NCBI GenBank assembly: GCA_025765615.1
Contig: JAIVFJ010000123.1
Span: 124,001 to 188,000, forward strand
Direction of reading: 5' to 3'
Length of the DNA: 64,000 nt
Origin: Zopfochytrium polystomum
Lineage: Eukaryota > Chytridiomycota > Chytridiomycetes > Chytridiales > Chytridiaceae
Shown here: piece by piece, positions 51,501 to 63,734 of the stretch
Position numbering within the stretch: position 1 is the stretch's first letter
How the letters are laid out: each line of letters opens with the position of its first letter
The notes under the pieces: model-generated
What the model saw: the letters and a program-made list of their open reading frames with translations, nothing else
Told to the model about the DNA's origin: nothing
Databases searched by the model: none
Program-made: the position numbers and the translations under genes

Positions 51501-53665
51501 GGTCTCGAACTTTTGCCAAGATTGCAGGGTTCTAATCAAAAAAACCATAGATACACTTAGGGAGAGCAAATTGCTCGCATTGTCGGAAGTGGACATTCAA
51601 TTCAAGAACGACTTAGAGTCGGAGTTTGTTAATCACTTGGAAGCAACGAAAAACGAGCTCAAAAGCTCCTTTGGAAAGGACCAGAAAGCTCTCGACGAGA
51701 GTACTAGCATGATGACTACGTATTATGAAAAGGCTAAACTCAATGTTTTGCAAGAGTGGAATCTGGGAATCAGGGAGTTTCGGCAGTCTGGTGTGCGGCA
51801 AGATGCATTCTCATCCATGGGGAAAGTCATCGAGACTGCTCTGGCGGATCAGGTTTCGTGGATGGATAAAATCAAGAGGCACAACCCCAAAAGGCAATAC
51901 CGAACTCATTCGCGAGTGGAAAGTCGATGAGATGGCCAAGCATCTTGGGAAAGACTCCTTGGACACAGTGAACCGATTCATGAGAGAGCAGAAAAGGCTG
52001 CTACAGCTCGGTGAGTGTTCCGAGAATGACGCACTGGAACTTTTGGACCTCTACATTGAAGTGAGACTTCGATTTGACTTTGAAGCCAAGTGGGCACGGA
52101 TTGAGGAGCGGGGTCGCGCTCTATACAAAGAAATCGCTAAATCTCCCGGGAGAAGCACAGAGTCTCATGTTGTCGCCGCATTCAACAACGCAGCAAAATT
52201 GGAGGATCGATTCAACGGAACGAAAAAGTACAATCAGCTTGTCAAAAAGATAAATCGCCCAACTGTTATGCCCTCAAAAACTGTACTGTGTCCTAAAGAT
52301 TTCGAGCGGCCTTTTAATGAGGAATGGACAATTCCAATTCTCAACTGGAAAAAATCAAAGCGAACCGAGCTCAACACCGACGTCATTGGAGAGTTCAATT
52401 CGCTGGTGAACGGTTTTGTCAACTCCATCAAAGAAGATTCGTTCTCTCTTGATGAGAAGACCCTCATTGGATGGATTAAGGCGCTGATCAATAAGCTGGT
52501 TAATTTGGATGTTAGAGAGCCAAATCCCTTGATGGTACGTGTGAATGGCTTCCTTAGTTTATCATTTTCTAAACAGCAAAAACAGGACTACTTTAGATGG
52601 AAATTAAAAGATAAATTAGAATCAAATCAAGAAAGATGGCTTACAACACAGCTGGAGAATTTAGCAGGTTTGAAACCTGAGTTTTGGGCCAAAGTCAAAG
52701 CCTCCCAAGATGAGAAGAAGCTACCAATGGCTGTGTTCGAAGAAGCCAAAGCTTTAATCACCGCACACCTCGAGTCAGGAAACGGAATCGACCAAATTGT
52801 CGAAAATAGCCTCCATAAATGGGTCGACTCCAAAACATTTGCCAAGTACCTTTACGAGAAGACAACGGATCCAAGAACTGCCAAGCCTGAAGATGCAATC
52901 AGCTACTATAGTACACCCACCGAATTTATCAAGAGTTTCTTCGAGAAAGATCTGAAAAACGAACGCTATAGACATCAGTGTTCGTGCAGAGGTGAACGCC
53001 CGGGGTGAACGAGGCGCTTCGAGCAATTGAGCAAATTCAAGGAGCGCTTGAAGAATTTCGTCACAGAGGGGTCGGCGGAAGCTTGCACAGTCTCCAATGT
53101 TCTCGACTTCAATGTGGACAGGAAGCAATCCCTCATGAACGTTGAATTGAAAACCACGGACATTGCGGAGGCATCCTTTGCAAAGGCCAATATTGTTGTC
53201 CCGGCGAAGTTGACTGAAAATTTGTCGTGGTTGAGGAAATCGAAGGCTTTCACAGAGAAACTCATAGCAGCCGACGACGATATGATAATCGAACTTAAAA
53301 AAGATGCACAAACGCTGCTGGGGTCAAACAATATTGAGCTGCCAGCGAATTTTCACGTAATTTTGAAGCACACCAAGCAACATCCGTGGGTTGTTTGATG
53401 GCGAAAGTCTTCGCTTGACCACTATCGTGTTTGATAGCTCGAAAACTATGTACGGCAACGTTAGCATTCAAGAACCTGTTGCTTTGCAGAGAAGCTTTGT
53501 GACCAGTTCACTGCATGGAGGGAGCAGCTGCGACTTAAACGGAAAGAAAACCTCGTGGAGAATATCCTTCAAGTAATGACCAAATCAATATTGAAGGAGC
53601 TGCCTTCCTACTGGAATAAGGTTTCGTCCGTGTTCTTCTGCATGTCCCTTCTGCAGGGCTCTTTG
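48523..53665 (+). pseudogene. very large GTPase (VLIG/GVIN-like), disrupted
   Basis: Proposed exons: 48523-48978, 49026-50532 (one frame change near 49950), 50591-51035 and 51111 onward. The N-terminal part has IEHPLAPLFKASQRDILFAL and the ILLSP block that precedes the G domain in VLIG proteins. The G domain (exon 3) has P-loop GATSSGKS, DTEG (G3) and FIQRDM, an RD-type G4 as in GBP/VLIG GTPases. Long helical C-terminal parts follow, with frame changes at the 8-A run 51349-51356, near 51893, 52965-53030 and 53390, and trailing homology to about 53665 (RKENLVENILQVMTKSILKE). VLIG proteins are large dynamin-superfamily GTPases linked to interferon responses in vertebrates; related genes occur in invertebrates and some fungi. 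The cellular role here is unknown. Confidence 0.78.
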
Positions 53666-53675
53666 CACGGTAAGC

Positions 53676-55439
53676 GTGGAGTCTACAACTGAAAAGACAA
53701 CTCTCGCCCTAAAAAAAAAAAAAATTCCGCCTGACTTGTCACCTCCGCCCTTGCATCCGCGATCGCCCACTGCGCCCCTGCAAACATGGGACGCGCCCAT
53801 CGTGCCCTCGGTCACGACTTCCTCCACCCGTCACCTCCTTCGTATCTCCGTGACCAGCCCGAATAACAACAACTGGCAACCGCTTATCGACGAGGTCGCT
53901 CAAGCCTGTGCCGCAAACTCGATCCCCCTTGCTGCGCCCATCACCATTTCACGCGACCCTCCTTTCCTTACTCTGAGTCTCACTGAGGAGCCAACTACGG
54001 AACGCATCACCGAGATCCAATCTTCCGTCTTCACAGAGCACACTGTGTTCTATAACCGGCTGCCTCGCGGGCTTCCTCCGTTCAACGCAACCACTTACTT
54101 GGAGAATCGGGATTTCAACAACATACTTCTTGTTACACACCTTGCCCCAGGCGTCCTTTCTGGCACTTTCCCTTCTCACAGAACCTCTATCCACTTGCGC
54201 CCTCCGCTCCCTCCTCCGTAAAAGTGGCGACATCCTTGATATTGCCTATACCCACAACCAGACTACCGCCACCACCTGTGCCTTCGTTCTTTTTCGTCAA
54301 CCCGCCCCGTAACTTTCCCCCGTTTGCCTTTGTTGAAGGCGCTGGTGTCGCAATCCGCCTCCGCGAAACCCAGGCCCAACGAGAATCTCGCATCGCTGAC
54401 GAAAACTTTCGTACTGGCGTCCTCTTCAACCTTCCCTCATCACTTCACTGCTTTTGATTTGGGCCCTCTAGCAAGCAACCTTGGGTGTACCTTGATTCGC
54501 AACCCTGGCTATTACAACCCCACTACCAACTCCGCTGGCCGCTCCAACAAAGCCTTTTTGATTTTCCCCCACCGCACTGATCTTCTCTCCATCGGAACCT
54601 CCATCCGCATTAATGGCCGCCCCACCCCTTTTCAACCCTACCTAAACGATGACTGTACCCCCTTTCGTTGCTGTCAACGCTGTGGTTCTACTGAACACCT
54701 CACTGCAACCTGCACGCTCGCAGCACGCACCAACTTCCGCCCCCCGCCCTCGACCCGCCCCCCATTATTAGCACTGTACCCCAACCCCCTCCTGCTGATT
54801 CGACCGTTGCCCCTCCCCCCTCCTTCCCCCCCCCATCAGGCAGCTTTCTTGGAAATGTCTCAATTCATGAACGACATGCGTAGTCTGATTACGCAGCACG
54901 CGACCCACCAGCAGAAGGTCGCGCAGACACAAACCTCGGAACTCGTGGCCTTTCGCACAGAGCAACAGAATATTGCCAACTCTATTCGCAATGACCAGCA
55001 GACAGCCCTGCGCGAAATGTCATCGGCCTTGGAGACTGTCCGTCGAAATATTTCCAACCATTCTGACAGCATCAGCTCTATCAGCGAACGCCTCACCACC
55101 CTTGAACACCGAGACGGCTTCGTTCTGAGTGCTGTCCAGACTCAGATTGACAACGCTGTCGCCGAAATCCATACCCGTTTCCGTTCTGAGGTGGTAAACG
55201 CACTCCTACCCTTATGCGCAGCAATCTGTCGAACAGGCCCTCCTTTCGCATGGGGCTCCTCGTGCCCACAGCCCCCTTCGATCCTCTTGTGACACTACTT
55301 CCATCTGCTTCCCCCAACTGTGATGTCCCCATGAGTCACACCTCACCAACTTACTCGTCCGCTGTTACTGGCTCCTTGAGCTCTCACTCTGCTTCTACCT
55401 CTGCTGCGCGTACTGCCAGCAGCGCCCGCGTTGACTACA

Positions 55440-55450
<11 letters not shown>
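53676..55450 (+). pseudogene. LINE ORF1, frame-disrupted
   Basis: Pieces in three frames: 53676-54221 (LLRISVTSPNNNNWQPLIDE), about 54224-54457 and 54324-55292, ending in 55214-55450 (VDYIPL, TAA). It contains a zinc knuckle CCQRCGSTEHLTATC near 54664, a Pro-rich stretch and a coiled coil (TQTSELVAFRTEQQNIANSI and following). This nucleic-acid chaperone architecture is normal for fungal and insect I/Tad-type LINE ORF1. Confidence 0.75.

Positions 55451-55485
<35 letters not shown>
55449..55485. repeat. 37-base poly(A) between LINE ORF1 and ORF2
   Basis: Begins inside the TAA stop of ORF1 and is followed by CATTTATATATAC and the ORF2 start region. Confidence 0.97.
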
Positions 55486-55486
<1 letters not shown>

Positions 55487-55516
55487 ATTTATATATACAA
55501 GACATATCCATTACCA

Positions 55517-58500
55517 ATGCCACCTCCCTCTCCAAACTTGGGCCCGCCTCCCCCTCCACCCCCTCGCTTTGCCACTTGGAACGTGGGCCGTAACTTTGTC
55601 GCCAAATGCTCCTCCATCCTAAGCTGGATGAAATCTACAGGCACTTCCATTCTTGCGCTCCAAGAAACCAGTTGCACTGCCGCTCACGCCACACACGCCG
55701 TCCGCCAACACGCAGCAAATAACTACATTGGCATATTCACCGACGCCTCCACCTCAAAACACTCTGGCGTTGGCTTCATCTTGACATCCTCCTTCCATCG
55801 ACACAGTCATCAACACCATTCGTCACTCCAGCAGGGGCCTTGCCATCACCCTTTCATTTCATCGCCGCCGCCTTTTCCTCCGTTCTATCTACTGGCCTGC
55901 CTTGCGACAGTCCCCTGAAACTGCTCCTCTTCAAGAGTGGTGCACCAACCTCCTCAACCAATGACTCCGCCCAACCTCACCCAGCTTATTGGTTTGGTGA
56001 CTGGAATGCACTCCTTTCTCCTCTCGACCATAACACAGCAGCTCCTATCCCCCCCTCTCGCCGTGGTTTCCTACCTACTCTCTCTGCTTGTGGCCTCTCT
56101 GACACCTTTCGCACCGTTCATCCCAACCTCTCTGTTACTCCCACTCCTCCACCAACTCTCCTTACTGCTCTCGTCTCGACGCCATTTGGCTATCCGACAC
56201 TTTTCTCCACCATCTTGCCTCTGCTCATATTGCTACACCCGTTGACTTCCCCCATCTCTCTGACATCTCCGACCACCTTCCCTGTTACATCATCCTTGCC
56301 CTCTGTCCATACACTACTTTCTCCTTTACCCCCATTCGGCGACGCATTCCCTGCCCTTCACAGGCCTCCGAGGACCATAAGCGCCAATTTATCAACGCAG
56401 TGTCAGCCGCTCTCCCACCTCTCCAAGCTGACCTCGCCGCCTTGGATTCCACGCTTACCCCCGCCGAACAAACCTTTCTTACCCAACCCTCCCTTCCCTT
56501 CGAATATCCCTCCATTGGTCGCTCCTTCCTATACACCCAATCCCTGGACACCATTTCTTCCTCCCTCCATGAGCTCGTCGCCAGCGCCGCCCGACGCTGT
56601 CTCCCTTGCTCCGGCTCGTCCACAACTCCAGCAAAGACTGACCAACGCCTCGCCCCTTACATTGAGGCTCGGAAGAAACTTGAGGACCTTTGGAAACAAC
56701 TACACCGTGGTACCCTCCCTCTACACTCCTTTCTTGGCGCTCTTCCTCCCCTACCCACCTCGTGGAATGCCTCCCCTGTTCGTGATGATTTGTGCCTTCT
56801 CTTTGCTCGCTTCACCAGCTCCATTACATCGGCTACTTCCTTCACCAACGACGCCCTCCCTCTCCTGCAACGACTTCGCAAAGCAGTCTACCGTGCACAG
56901 CTTTCTGCCGCAGCCTCACTTAAACGTGCTGACATTGCTACTGCCATCGACCGTCGCCAGGATTTGTTCTCCACCGGCAGGATCCGCAACGTCCTCAACA
57001 ACATCCTCAACCGCAAACGGTCTAACTCCAGCATTGATCACATCTTGGCGGAGACCCCAGAGGGTCCTGAAATTGAGTACGACCCCGCCAACGTCCCACG
57101 TCTTTGCCGCGAGCAGGTGGAACATTGGTTTCGCCCCCGGGACCTTCACCCCTTCCCCCCCCACCTCCCCTCTCCACGACGAAATGAACCCCCGGCCTTA
57201 CATTCCTCCGCACACTTTCTCCCACATTATGCTCCCCCCTTCTCTTGAAGAATGCCGTTTCGGTCCTTGAATCCCTTGCTCCTAACAAAGCCCCTGGCCC
57301 CTCCCAACTCTCTCGAGAACTCCTTCTCTCATCAGGCCCTGATGCAATCTCCCTCTTCCTCTCCCTCGTCCAACGAACCTTTCTCGTCCTTGACGTTCCC
57401 TCCTCTTGGACCCTCACTGCCATCTTCCCCATACCAAAGAAAGATGCATGGGGGGGCGATGTCACGAACCTCCGGCCCATAAGCCTCTGTGAACTCGCAG
57501 CAAAAGTAGTTCAAGGCATCCGCCTTCGTCGCCTTTCACATATCCTCACCGCTTCCCCCGAGATCCTTCGCGGCCGTAACTTTTCCGCCCTTCCTGGCTC
57601 ATCACCCGATCCTCCTCTCCACTTGGTCCGCTCTGCCCTTGATTTCTGCCATGAAAACTCTTCCCCGCTTTTCCTCCTCCTCAACGATATCAAGAAAGCC
57701 TTCGACAGTGCCCCTGTTGCCGGCCTGCTCTCCGCCTGGTATCGTATACGACTGCCCGAATCTTACGTACGGATGCGTGTCAACACCCAAGCTCGTTTCC
57801 GCTCCTTTGTCATCACGGCCTTCGGTCCCTCCCCCACCTTCCCTATTGGCACTATGATACAACAAGGCTCGCTAGAAGGACCTCTCGACTGGCGTATCTT
57901 TTGGGACCCTGTTCTTTGCGCGCTTGACAAGCACACCCACGGCATCACTTTTTCTGTTAATTCCCCCCCATCCATGCCTGCCCCCCTCCTCTCACCCACT
58001 CGACCAGTCTCAGTTTCTGGCTTTGCCCTGGTCGACGACACCAACACCCTCTCTTGCTCTTACCTTGATCTACAACACCAGGCCGACATCCTCCACGAAT
58101 ACCAGTCCCACAACAGCATCGAGTCGAACACTCGCAAAATCTTCATTTCTGCCGCCAACCTTCCTCCCAACAGCCCTCGACAGATTATGTGGGGTCAGAC
58201 CCCAATCCCCATCCAGCCTGACTCTGTTTCCTTCCGCCACCTCGGGAATTTCTTCTCTGCCGATGGTCGTTCGAGTTCTGCTCGAAAACAGATCTCTGCT
58301 GCCATTTCTGATGTCCTCACCACCATCCAGGGGAAGGTGATGGGGGACAAACTTGCTTCATACATTCTTCGTAACGTCTTACTTCCTCGCATCCGCTTTC
58401 TTTGGAAAACTGCTATCCTCCCTCGCACTTTCCTTCTGAATGAAACTGCTCGTCTCCGTCGAGCCTTCAAAAAACTGGTTGGCCTTTGTTCTTCCTTCCC

Positions 58501-60692
58501 CTCCTCCATTATACATCATCACCTCCTATACGATGTTCCCGACCTATACACCTGAATACTGTTCCGATATGTTTGTTGATTTACAGCTCCGTCTTAACGA
58601 CCCATCCTTGATTGGTTCCATCACCCGTATTCTTTACCAACGCCTCCAAGTGACATTTTGTCAGGCTACTCCCTCTCTTCACACATCCTTTTCCGCTCCC
58701 CTCCACCCCTAAGCACTTCACCGCATCTCTTATCCCCCTCTTATTTGCTAACAATTACTCTATTACTTCCTCTCATCCTCCCTTTTTCGGGTTCGCGCTC
58801 ACCCCATCTCCGATATACCTTGGCCCACGCGTCTTCAACTCCTTCCTGACCTTCAGCGCTCTCACATCTTCTTTTTTGAACAACTCCTTACCACCTCGTT
58901 CAAACCCAAAGCATTCCGAGGCCGCAGCAGGGCCAAACGCAGACTCCGTAACCTTTACACTTCTCTTCTCCCCCACTTTGAGACCCTCCCCACCCTCCGT
59001 TCACGTCAATTCTACAATATCCCCCCCCCGCCGCCGCCTTTCCAACCCTTTCAATTACCCCCTCTATCCAATTCCAATACTTCCTTCTCCCTGCGCAAGC
59101 CCTATCCCGACCTTTGCTCCTCAAATTCCCCCCCTCCCCCTCACGCTCGATACCGACGGGTCCCTTCGTGACACTGGCTTCATGGCTGCTGCTGTTGTTT
59201 CCTTGGAACCCCCCTTCTCCTTTGCCGTTGCCCTTCCCCCCATCGCTTCCTCCTCTGCCACTGCTGAGCTTGTTGGTCTCCTCTCTGCCTTGATTTCTAC
59301 CTGTCATCTTCCAACCCCCCCTCACCATTCAACTTGACAACAGCTCCGTCGTCACTACCTATAACCGTCTCTTCTCCCACCCCACCAACTCCATCCCTTC
59401 CTTTTCCCTTGCCACCCTTGGACCCCTCCCCCCTCCTCCCATTGATCCCCTTACCGTTTCCTTCCGCTCCCTTCTCCGCTCTCCTCTGGCCTCCCTGTGG
59501 GCCCTCGTTGGGCAGGCCCTCTCCACTCGCATCGGCCCCCCCCCCCGTCAGTTGTCTGGATTCGTGGACACTCCGGTTCCGCTGGCAACGAAGCAGCTGA
59601 CCACCTCGCTTCCCATTTAAACGCCACCACACCACCCATTGATATTCCGTTTACCTCGCAAACACTTCTACCCTGCCACTGCCTTTATCGGCAACACAGC
59701 AGTCCTAGGACACCTTCGTCACCAACTCCGACGCCTCCATAGGCACACACTTCACAACAGCCTCTCCAATTACTCCTTTACTTCTCCTTTTCGTGACTCT
59801 TTTGCTTCTGTTCAGTGGGAATCCACGTTCCTTGTCCTCCACTCTGGCATTCGCCCCTTCCTCCTTGTTTGACACGCTTCCTGCTTCTCATCGTCGCAAA
59901 TTCCGCCTCCAACTCTTTACGGAATCCCTCCCCACCCAATCTCGACTTCACCTTTGGTACCCAAACGCCTACCCTGATGGGTTTTGCCGCCGTTGTTCAA
60001 CTCACACGGAGAACTTCTCCCACATTTTCCTTTGCCCTGTTGCTCAAGACGCCCTCCTTGCTGTTAAAAACTCTCTTGCCTCTGCTTTAGCGGCTTGCTC
60101 CCCTTCCAGTGACCCGACCACCCACCCCTCACCTGACCCGCCCCCTTTTGGCTCGCTCTCCCGGAATTTTCCTCCTCTGCCAACGCACCTCTCAACTTCC
60201 TCTCCCTTCTTCGCGGCATTATTCCTCAGTCCTTTTACGACACTCTCTACCACCACGAGTCTTTCCCCGCCTGCCGACGTTGTTACTGCCCTAGTGCGCA
60301 TTTTTCACGACTTTCTGCTTGACGTCCACCGGCTCATCTGGCGCCCTCGCTGCGACGAGACCATTCTCTGGGAGCGCGACCACGGCATCTCGCCTTCTGA
60401 CAAGCGCCACCAGCGTCCACCCCGTTCCCCCACCCCACCCTCCTCCCCTTCGCCACCTCCTGCGTTGCCTCCTGCCACACCCCCCACTTCTCCACAACCA
60501 TCCACTCCGCCCTCCTCCCTTCCTCCCACTCCCCGGGTCTCACCCAGACCCTCCGCATCCCCTCCTCCTCATCAGCCTCCTGCCCGGCGACAGCGACAGC
60601 CTCGCACCCCTCAATGCAACAACATGCGGTCGCCTTTCATTCCAACAACAATTGCCCTCCGGACTGGCTCCTCTCACGCAAGGGCATCCTAG
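55517..60692 (+). pseudogene. LINE ORF2: APE endonuclease - reverse transcriptase - RNase H
   Basis: Endonuclease: RFATWNVGRNF, SILALQETS (catalytic Glu) and, after a frame change, YWFGDWNALLSPLDHN. Reverse transcriptase (57245-58555): APNKAPGPSQLSRELL, WTLTAIFPIPKKDAWGG, LRPISLCELAAKVVQGI, LLNDIKKAFDSAP, MIQQGSLEGPLDWRIFW and catalytic ALVDDTNTL near 58030. RNase H: LDTDGSLRDTGF near 59150, ATAELVGLLSALI and VVWIRGHSGSAGNEAADHLA near 59560. C-terminal finger: CRRCSTHTENFSHIFLC near 59990. At least five frame changes split it, so this copy cannot move. The order APE-RT-RNase H fits Tad/I-like clades of fungal LINEs. Confidence 0.87.
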
Positions 60693-61179
60693 CCTGGCGG
60701 CAACACTACCTCGGGTTCCTCCGCCCCACCCTCGGCACCCTATGGATTCGCCGCACTGTTGTGATTCCCCAGCCTCCTCCGCGACAAGCGCTTCCGCGTT
60801 ATCGCAATCCTGAACCCCCTGACGTCCCCCTGAGGATCTCCTCCCTGCTCACATTTTCCGCGGTGTTGCCATTTCCCATTTGCCCTCCGCTCACCACCCT
60901 CTCCGCCTGTCACTGGACACTCTCCGCAGGGCCTAGGCCCACCTTATTTCTCTTCTTTTCTCTTTCCTTGGTGTTGTTGCTCTCTTCTGTTGTTGTTTTC
61001 CTGGTAGCGTACACGGCTAGGGTGGCCTGTGCGTGGGAGACACGCTTGGTTCTGTCAAGGTTTTCTGGCCTCCATGCACATTACCTGCATGGCCATTTCA
61101 CTCTTCCCGTTTCACGGCAGCTTCTGGCATGCGTGGAATAATTAAAAAAAAAAAAAGCAACAATTAAAACTTCAATCCA

Positions 61180-61542
61180 AAGCTTCCAAACGACAATCAC
61201 CAGCACCATCGAACCAAGCACGTGTTTCCCGCGTTCAACGGAACGGGGTGGGACGAAACCTCCCATCCCGTTCTTGAATCATGCATTGAAGAGAACATCC
61301 AACTTAGTTCCATTATCCACACCAAAGATGGTAAAACAACGCACATCAAGTTTCTCGAGTGGATGAAGAAGATGAACGACAAGTGGCTTCCTTTAGAACG
61401 TGCTCTCCCGACCGACGGGCATTGGAGAATTGAAGCGCACGTGGATGCGAATTCGCCGAAGGTCGTTGCAGAATATGGACTCGTAGACAACACCCCGGAG
61501 GCGTGGAATTTTTATGACAGTCATGTGGAATTGTCAAAATGA
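61180..61542 (+). pseudogene. probable last exon of the very large GTPase gene, cut off by the LINE
   Basis: After the LINE poly(A) tail, an ATCACCAG acceptor-like site precedes a frame containing HVFPAFNGTGWDETSHPVLE, IKFLEWMKKMNDKWLPLER, GHWRIEAHVDAN and VVAEYGLVDNTPEAWNFY, with a stop at 61540-61542. Animal VLIG proteins end with a module in which an EYG...D.P..W pattern is typical. That, and its position directly beyond the LINE that follows the GTPase exons, make it the likely terminal exon. It may instead be an unrelated short gene (106 aa from 61222). Confidence 0.42.
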
Positions 61543-61560
61543 GCTGTTTGAAATAAAACG

Positions 61561-63547
61561 AACACACCTCCCCTCTCAGATTCCCTCCATTGTCATTTGC
61601 ACACCAATTCCCACTCCACCCTTTGGGCATGCGTTGCAGCCACTCTACAGTCTTGGGTGGCCCCCCTCCCCAAGTTTCCTGGGTTCATGGACACAACAGC
61701 GAGATTGCTGGCAACGAACGAGCAGACAAGCTGGCATCATCTGTACCCTCAACTTCTGACCCAACCTCTTTTCCAATCCTCTCACAACAGATCCTCCCAT
61801 TCACTGCCTTCATCTCAAATACCCCAGTCTTGGGCCAACTTTGACAACAACTGCGTCTCCTCACAGGTCTATCTCATCATTTGCTCTTTGACCACCTCAG
61901 CCTTTTTTGCCCACATCGCCCACAACCCTGACCTAGTTCATTGGGAGGCCACGTTTCTCGTTCTTCACTCTGGTATTAACCCTCTTTCCTCTTTGGCACC
62001 CTCCCTGGCTCGGCTTGTCGCAAGTATTGACTTCAAATCCTCAGCAACACTTTGCCCACCCAAAAAGTTCTAAGCCAACAACACCCTCTAGTCTACCCTG
62101 ATGGGCTCTGTCATCGATGCCACCACGCTTTGGAACCATAGAGCATGTCTGGCAATGCCCTGCAGCTGCTGACAGCATTACCATGATTCACAACAACTTT
62201 GCGAAACTCTTTCCTCCTCTGTTCCTCCTGAACCTGCTGGTTGCTCTCCTCCCCAAGCCCATCCCATTTACTGGCTTCCCGCCCTGAATTTCTCTTTGAT
62301 CATCAATCTTGTATCAATTTGTCCTCCCTCCTTCATGGCTTCATCCCCAATCCTTTTATGACACCTTATTCTCATGTGATAACCCCGCTGCCTCTGTCCT
62401 TAAAACCCTTGTCACTGCTTTCCATCAGCTCGCTTTTTGATTCCCATCGACTCACTTGGATTCCCTGTTGTGAGGACACTATCTCTTCAGAGAAGTCAAA
62501 GTCCATCAAGCCCTCTGACAAGCGCTCCAAGCCCCGCAAATCCCCTCCACCAAATTCCCAGGCCCCTCACCATCGCTCCCCAGCCTCTCATCATCGACTT
62601 CTCCAATTGTCAACCCTTCCCTCCCTCCCACTCCATCATCCACGGAACTCGAACAGCCCTTCACCACCCTCTCAACCTCGCTGCACCATGTGTAGTTGCT
62701 GGCACTCCACAGATATTTGCACCCGCAGACACTTGCCCAGGCATCTGGCTTTCGCACACCAAGGCTTCTTCCAGATAGATTGACCACTACCTTGGCCGCA
62801 TAAAACTTGTTGCAGGCATTATCTGGCTTCACCACGCAACAGCACTTCCCTCACACCAACACACAAGAAGCCACTCACCACCCATCTTGTTATGAATCAC
62901 CCTCTGGAAACCTCTGGAACCTTCTAGAACATTCCTTCATGGAACCTTGTGGAACCTTCTGGAGCCTTCTTTGCTTTCCTGACTTGTCTTGTTGTCATAG
63001 GTATCATTGGTATCATTGTATTACTAATTGCTCTTTCTGGAACTTTCTTTGAGTCTTGACAAGGAAGACTCACAAAAGGTATAAAAGGGGGATGGGGTAC
63101 CTGTCCTATCCCTCAAGTGAATTATTGTTTCTAATGCAATCATCACTCCTCTCAGTTCCTTGTGAGCCTTGTCCCGTCCTGCTCGTTTCTGACACATCTC
63201 CTGCTAAGCCCCTGATGTTCACTGAGCCCACTCTTGCCTTTCACAATCTTGACATGGGCAGTAGCCTAATCTGACTTATCCCAACCCTCTGACTTTTCAC
63301 AGCTGTTCCCCTCTCTTACTCAGACCTCCCTCAGACTTTGTTCTCCATTTTTTCTTGTTCCTGCCTTTGTCCCCTTCTCCTTTGATCATTGTGGCTTTAT
63401 GTTGCAGTGGAGATGCCTGATGACCCTGTAAGTCCGTAGTGCATGGGTGGTTTGCTGAGGTGAACCTGGACGTAGTCTATTACAGTTCACCGATGGCTCT
63501 TCTCTTCCCACCAGCCCTTCAGGGCTAGAACACATGAAAAAAAAAAT
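61561..63547 (+). mobile_element. second LINE, 5'-truncated, with target duplication
   Basis: Begins inside the RNase H domain (FVHGHNSEIAGNERADKLAS at about 61680-61735), continues with YPDGLCHRCHH near 62095-62130 (C-terminal finger) and ends in an A run at 63537-63546. The sequence TGTTTGAAATA.AAACG is found just before it (61545-61560) and just after its tail (63548-63564), with a one-base difference. This is the target-site duplication of target-primed reverse transcription. The element is related to the LINE at 53670-61156 but diverged and full of stops. A solo LTR sits inside it. Confidence 0.82.
62888..63194 (+). repeat. solo gypsy LTR with target duplication CATCT
   Basis: TGTTATGAATCACCC...TTTCTGACA, same family as 21564-21921 and, like 19649-19956, lacking the extra internal repeat. 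CATCT at 62883-62887 and 63195-63199 marks the original insertion into the LINE. Confidence 0.93.
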
Positions 63548-63734
63548 TGTTTGAAATACAAACGTTCTTAATTCAGCGCCACTGTATTCATTCCGCCAAC
63601 TTATTTTTCTGCATTCTGGATTTTGATGTAACAAGAGCAGAGTTTAAAATATGTGCCGCGCAGTTGGAGAGCAGTGCCCCGGCGCACTATGCCCGCCCAC
63701 AGAATCTTTCCGTTAGGACGAGACAAACCACTGT
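63548..63734. other. downstream flank of the second LINE
   Basis: Host sequence after the duplicated target site. No gene recognised. Confidence 0.5.

Larger units (their letters stand above)
53670..61156 (+). mobile_element. LINE (non-LTR retrotransposon), about 7.5 kb, decayed
   Basis: Order: ORF1 (gag-like with CCHC), a 37-A run, ORF2 with APE endonuclease, reverse transcriptase, RNase H and a CCHC-like finger, then a 3' UTR and a 13-A tail (61144-61156). It has many frame changes. The left end is uncertain by some tens of bases because it abuts the GTPase pseudogene just after a GTAAGC donor. No convincing target duplication was found. Confidence 0.87.

Noticed and set aside
53708..53724. 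The A run near 53711 as a polyadenylated end of the GTPase gene
   Set aside because: It lies in or beside the LINE 5' region and no cleavage signal precedes it.
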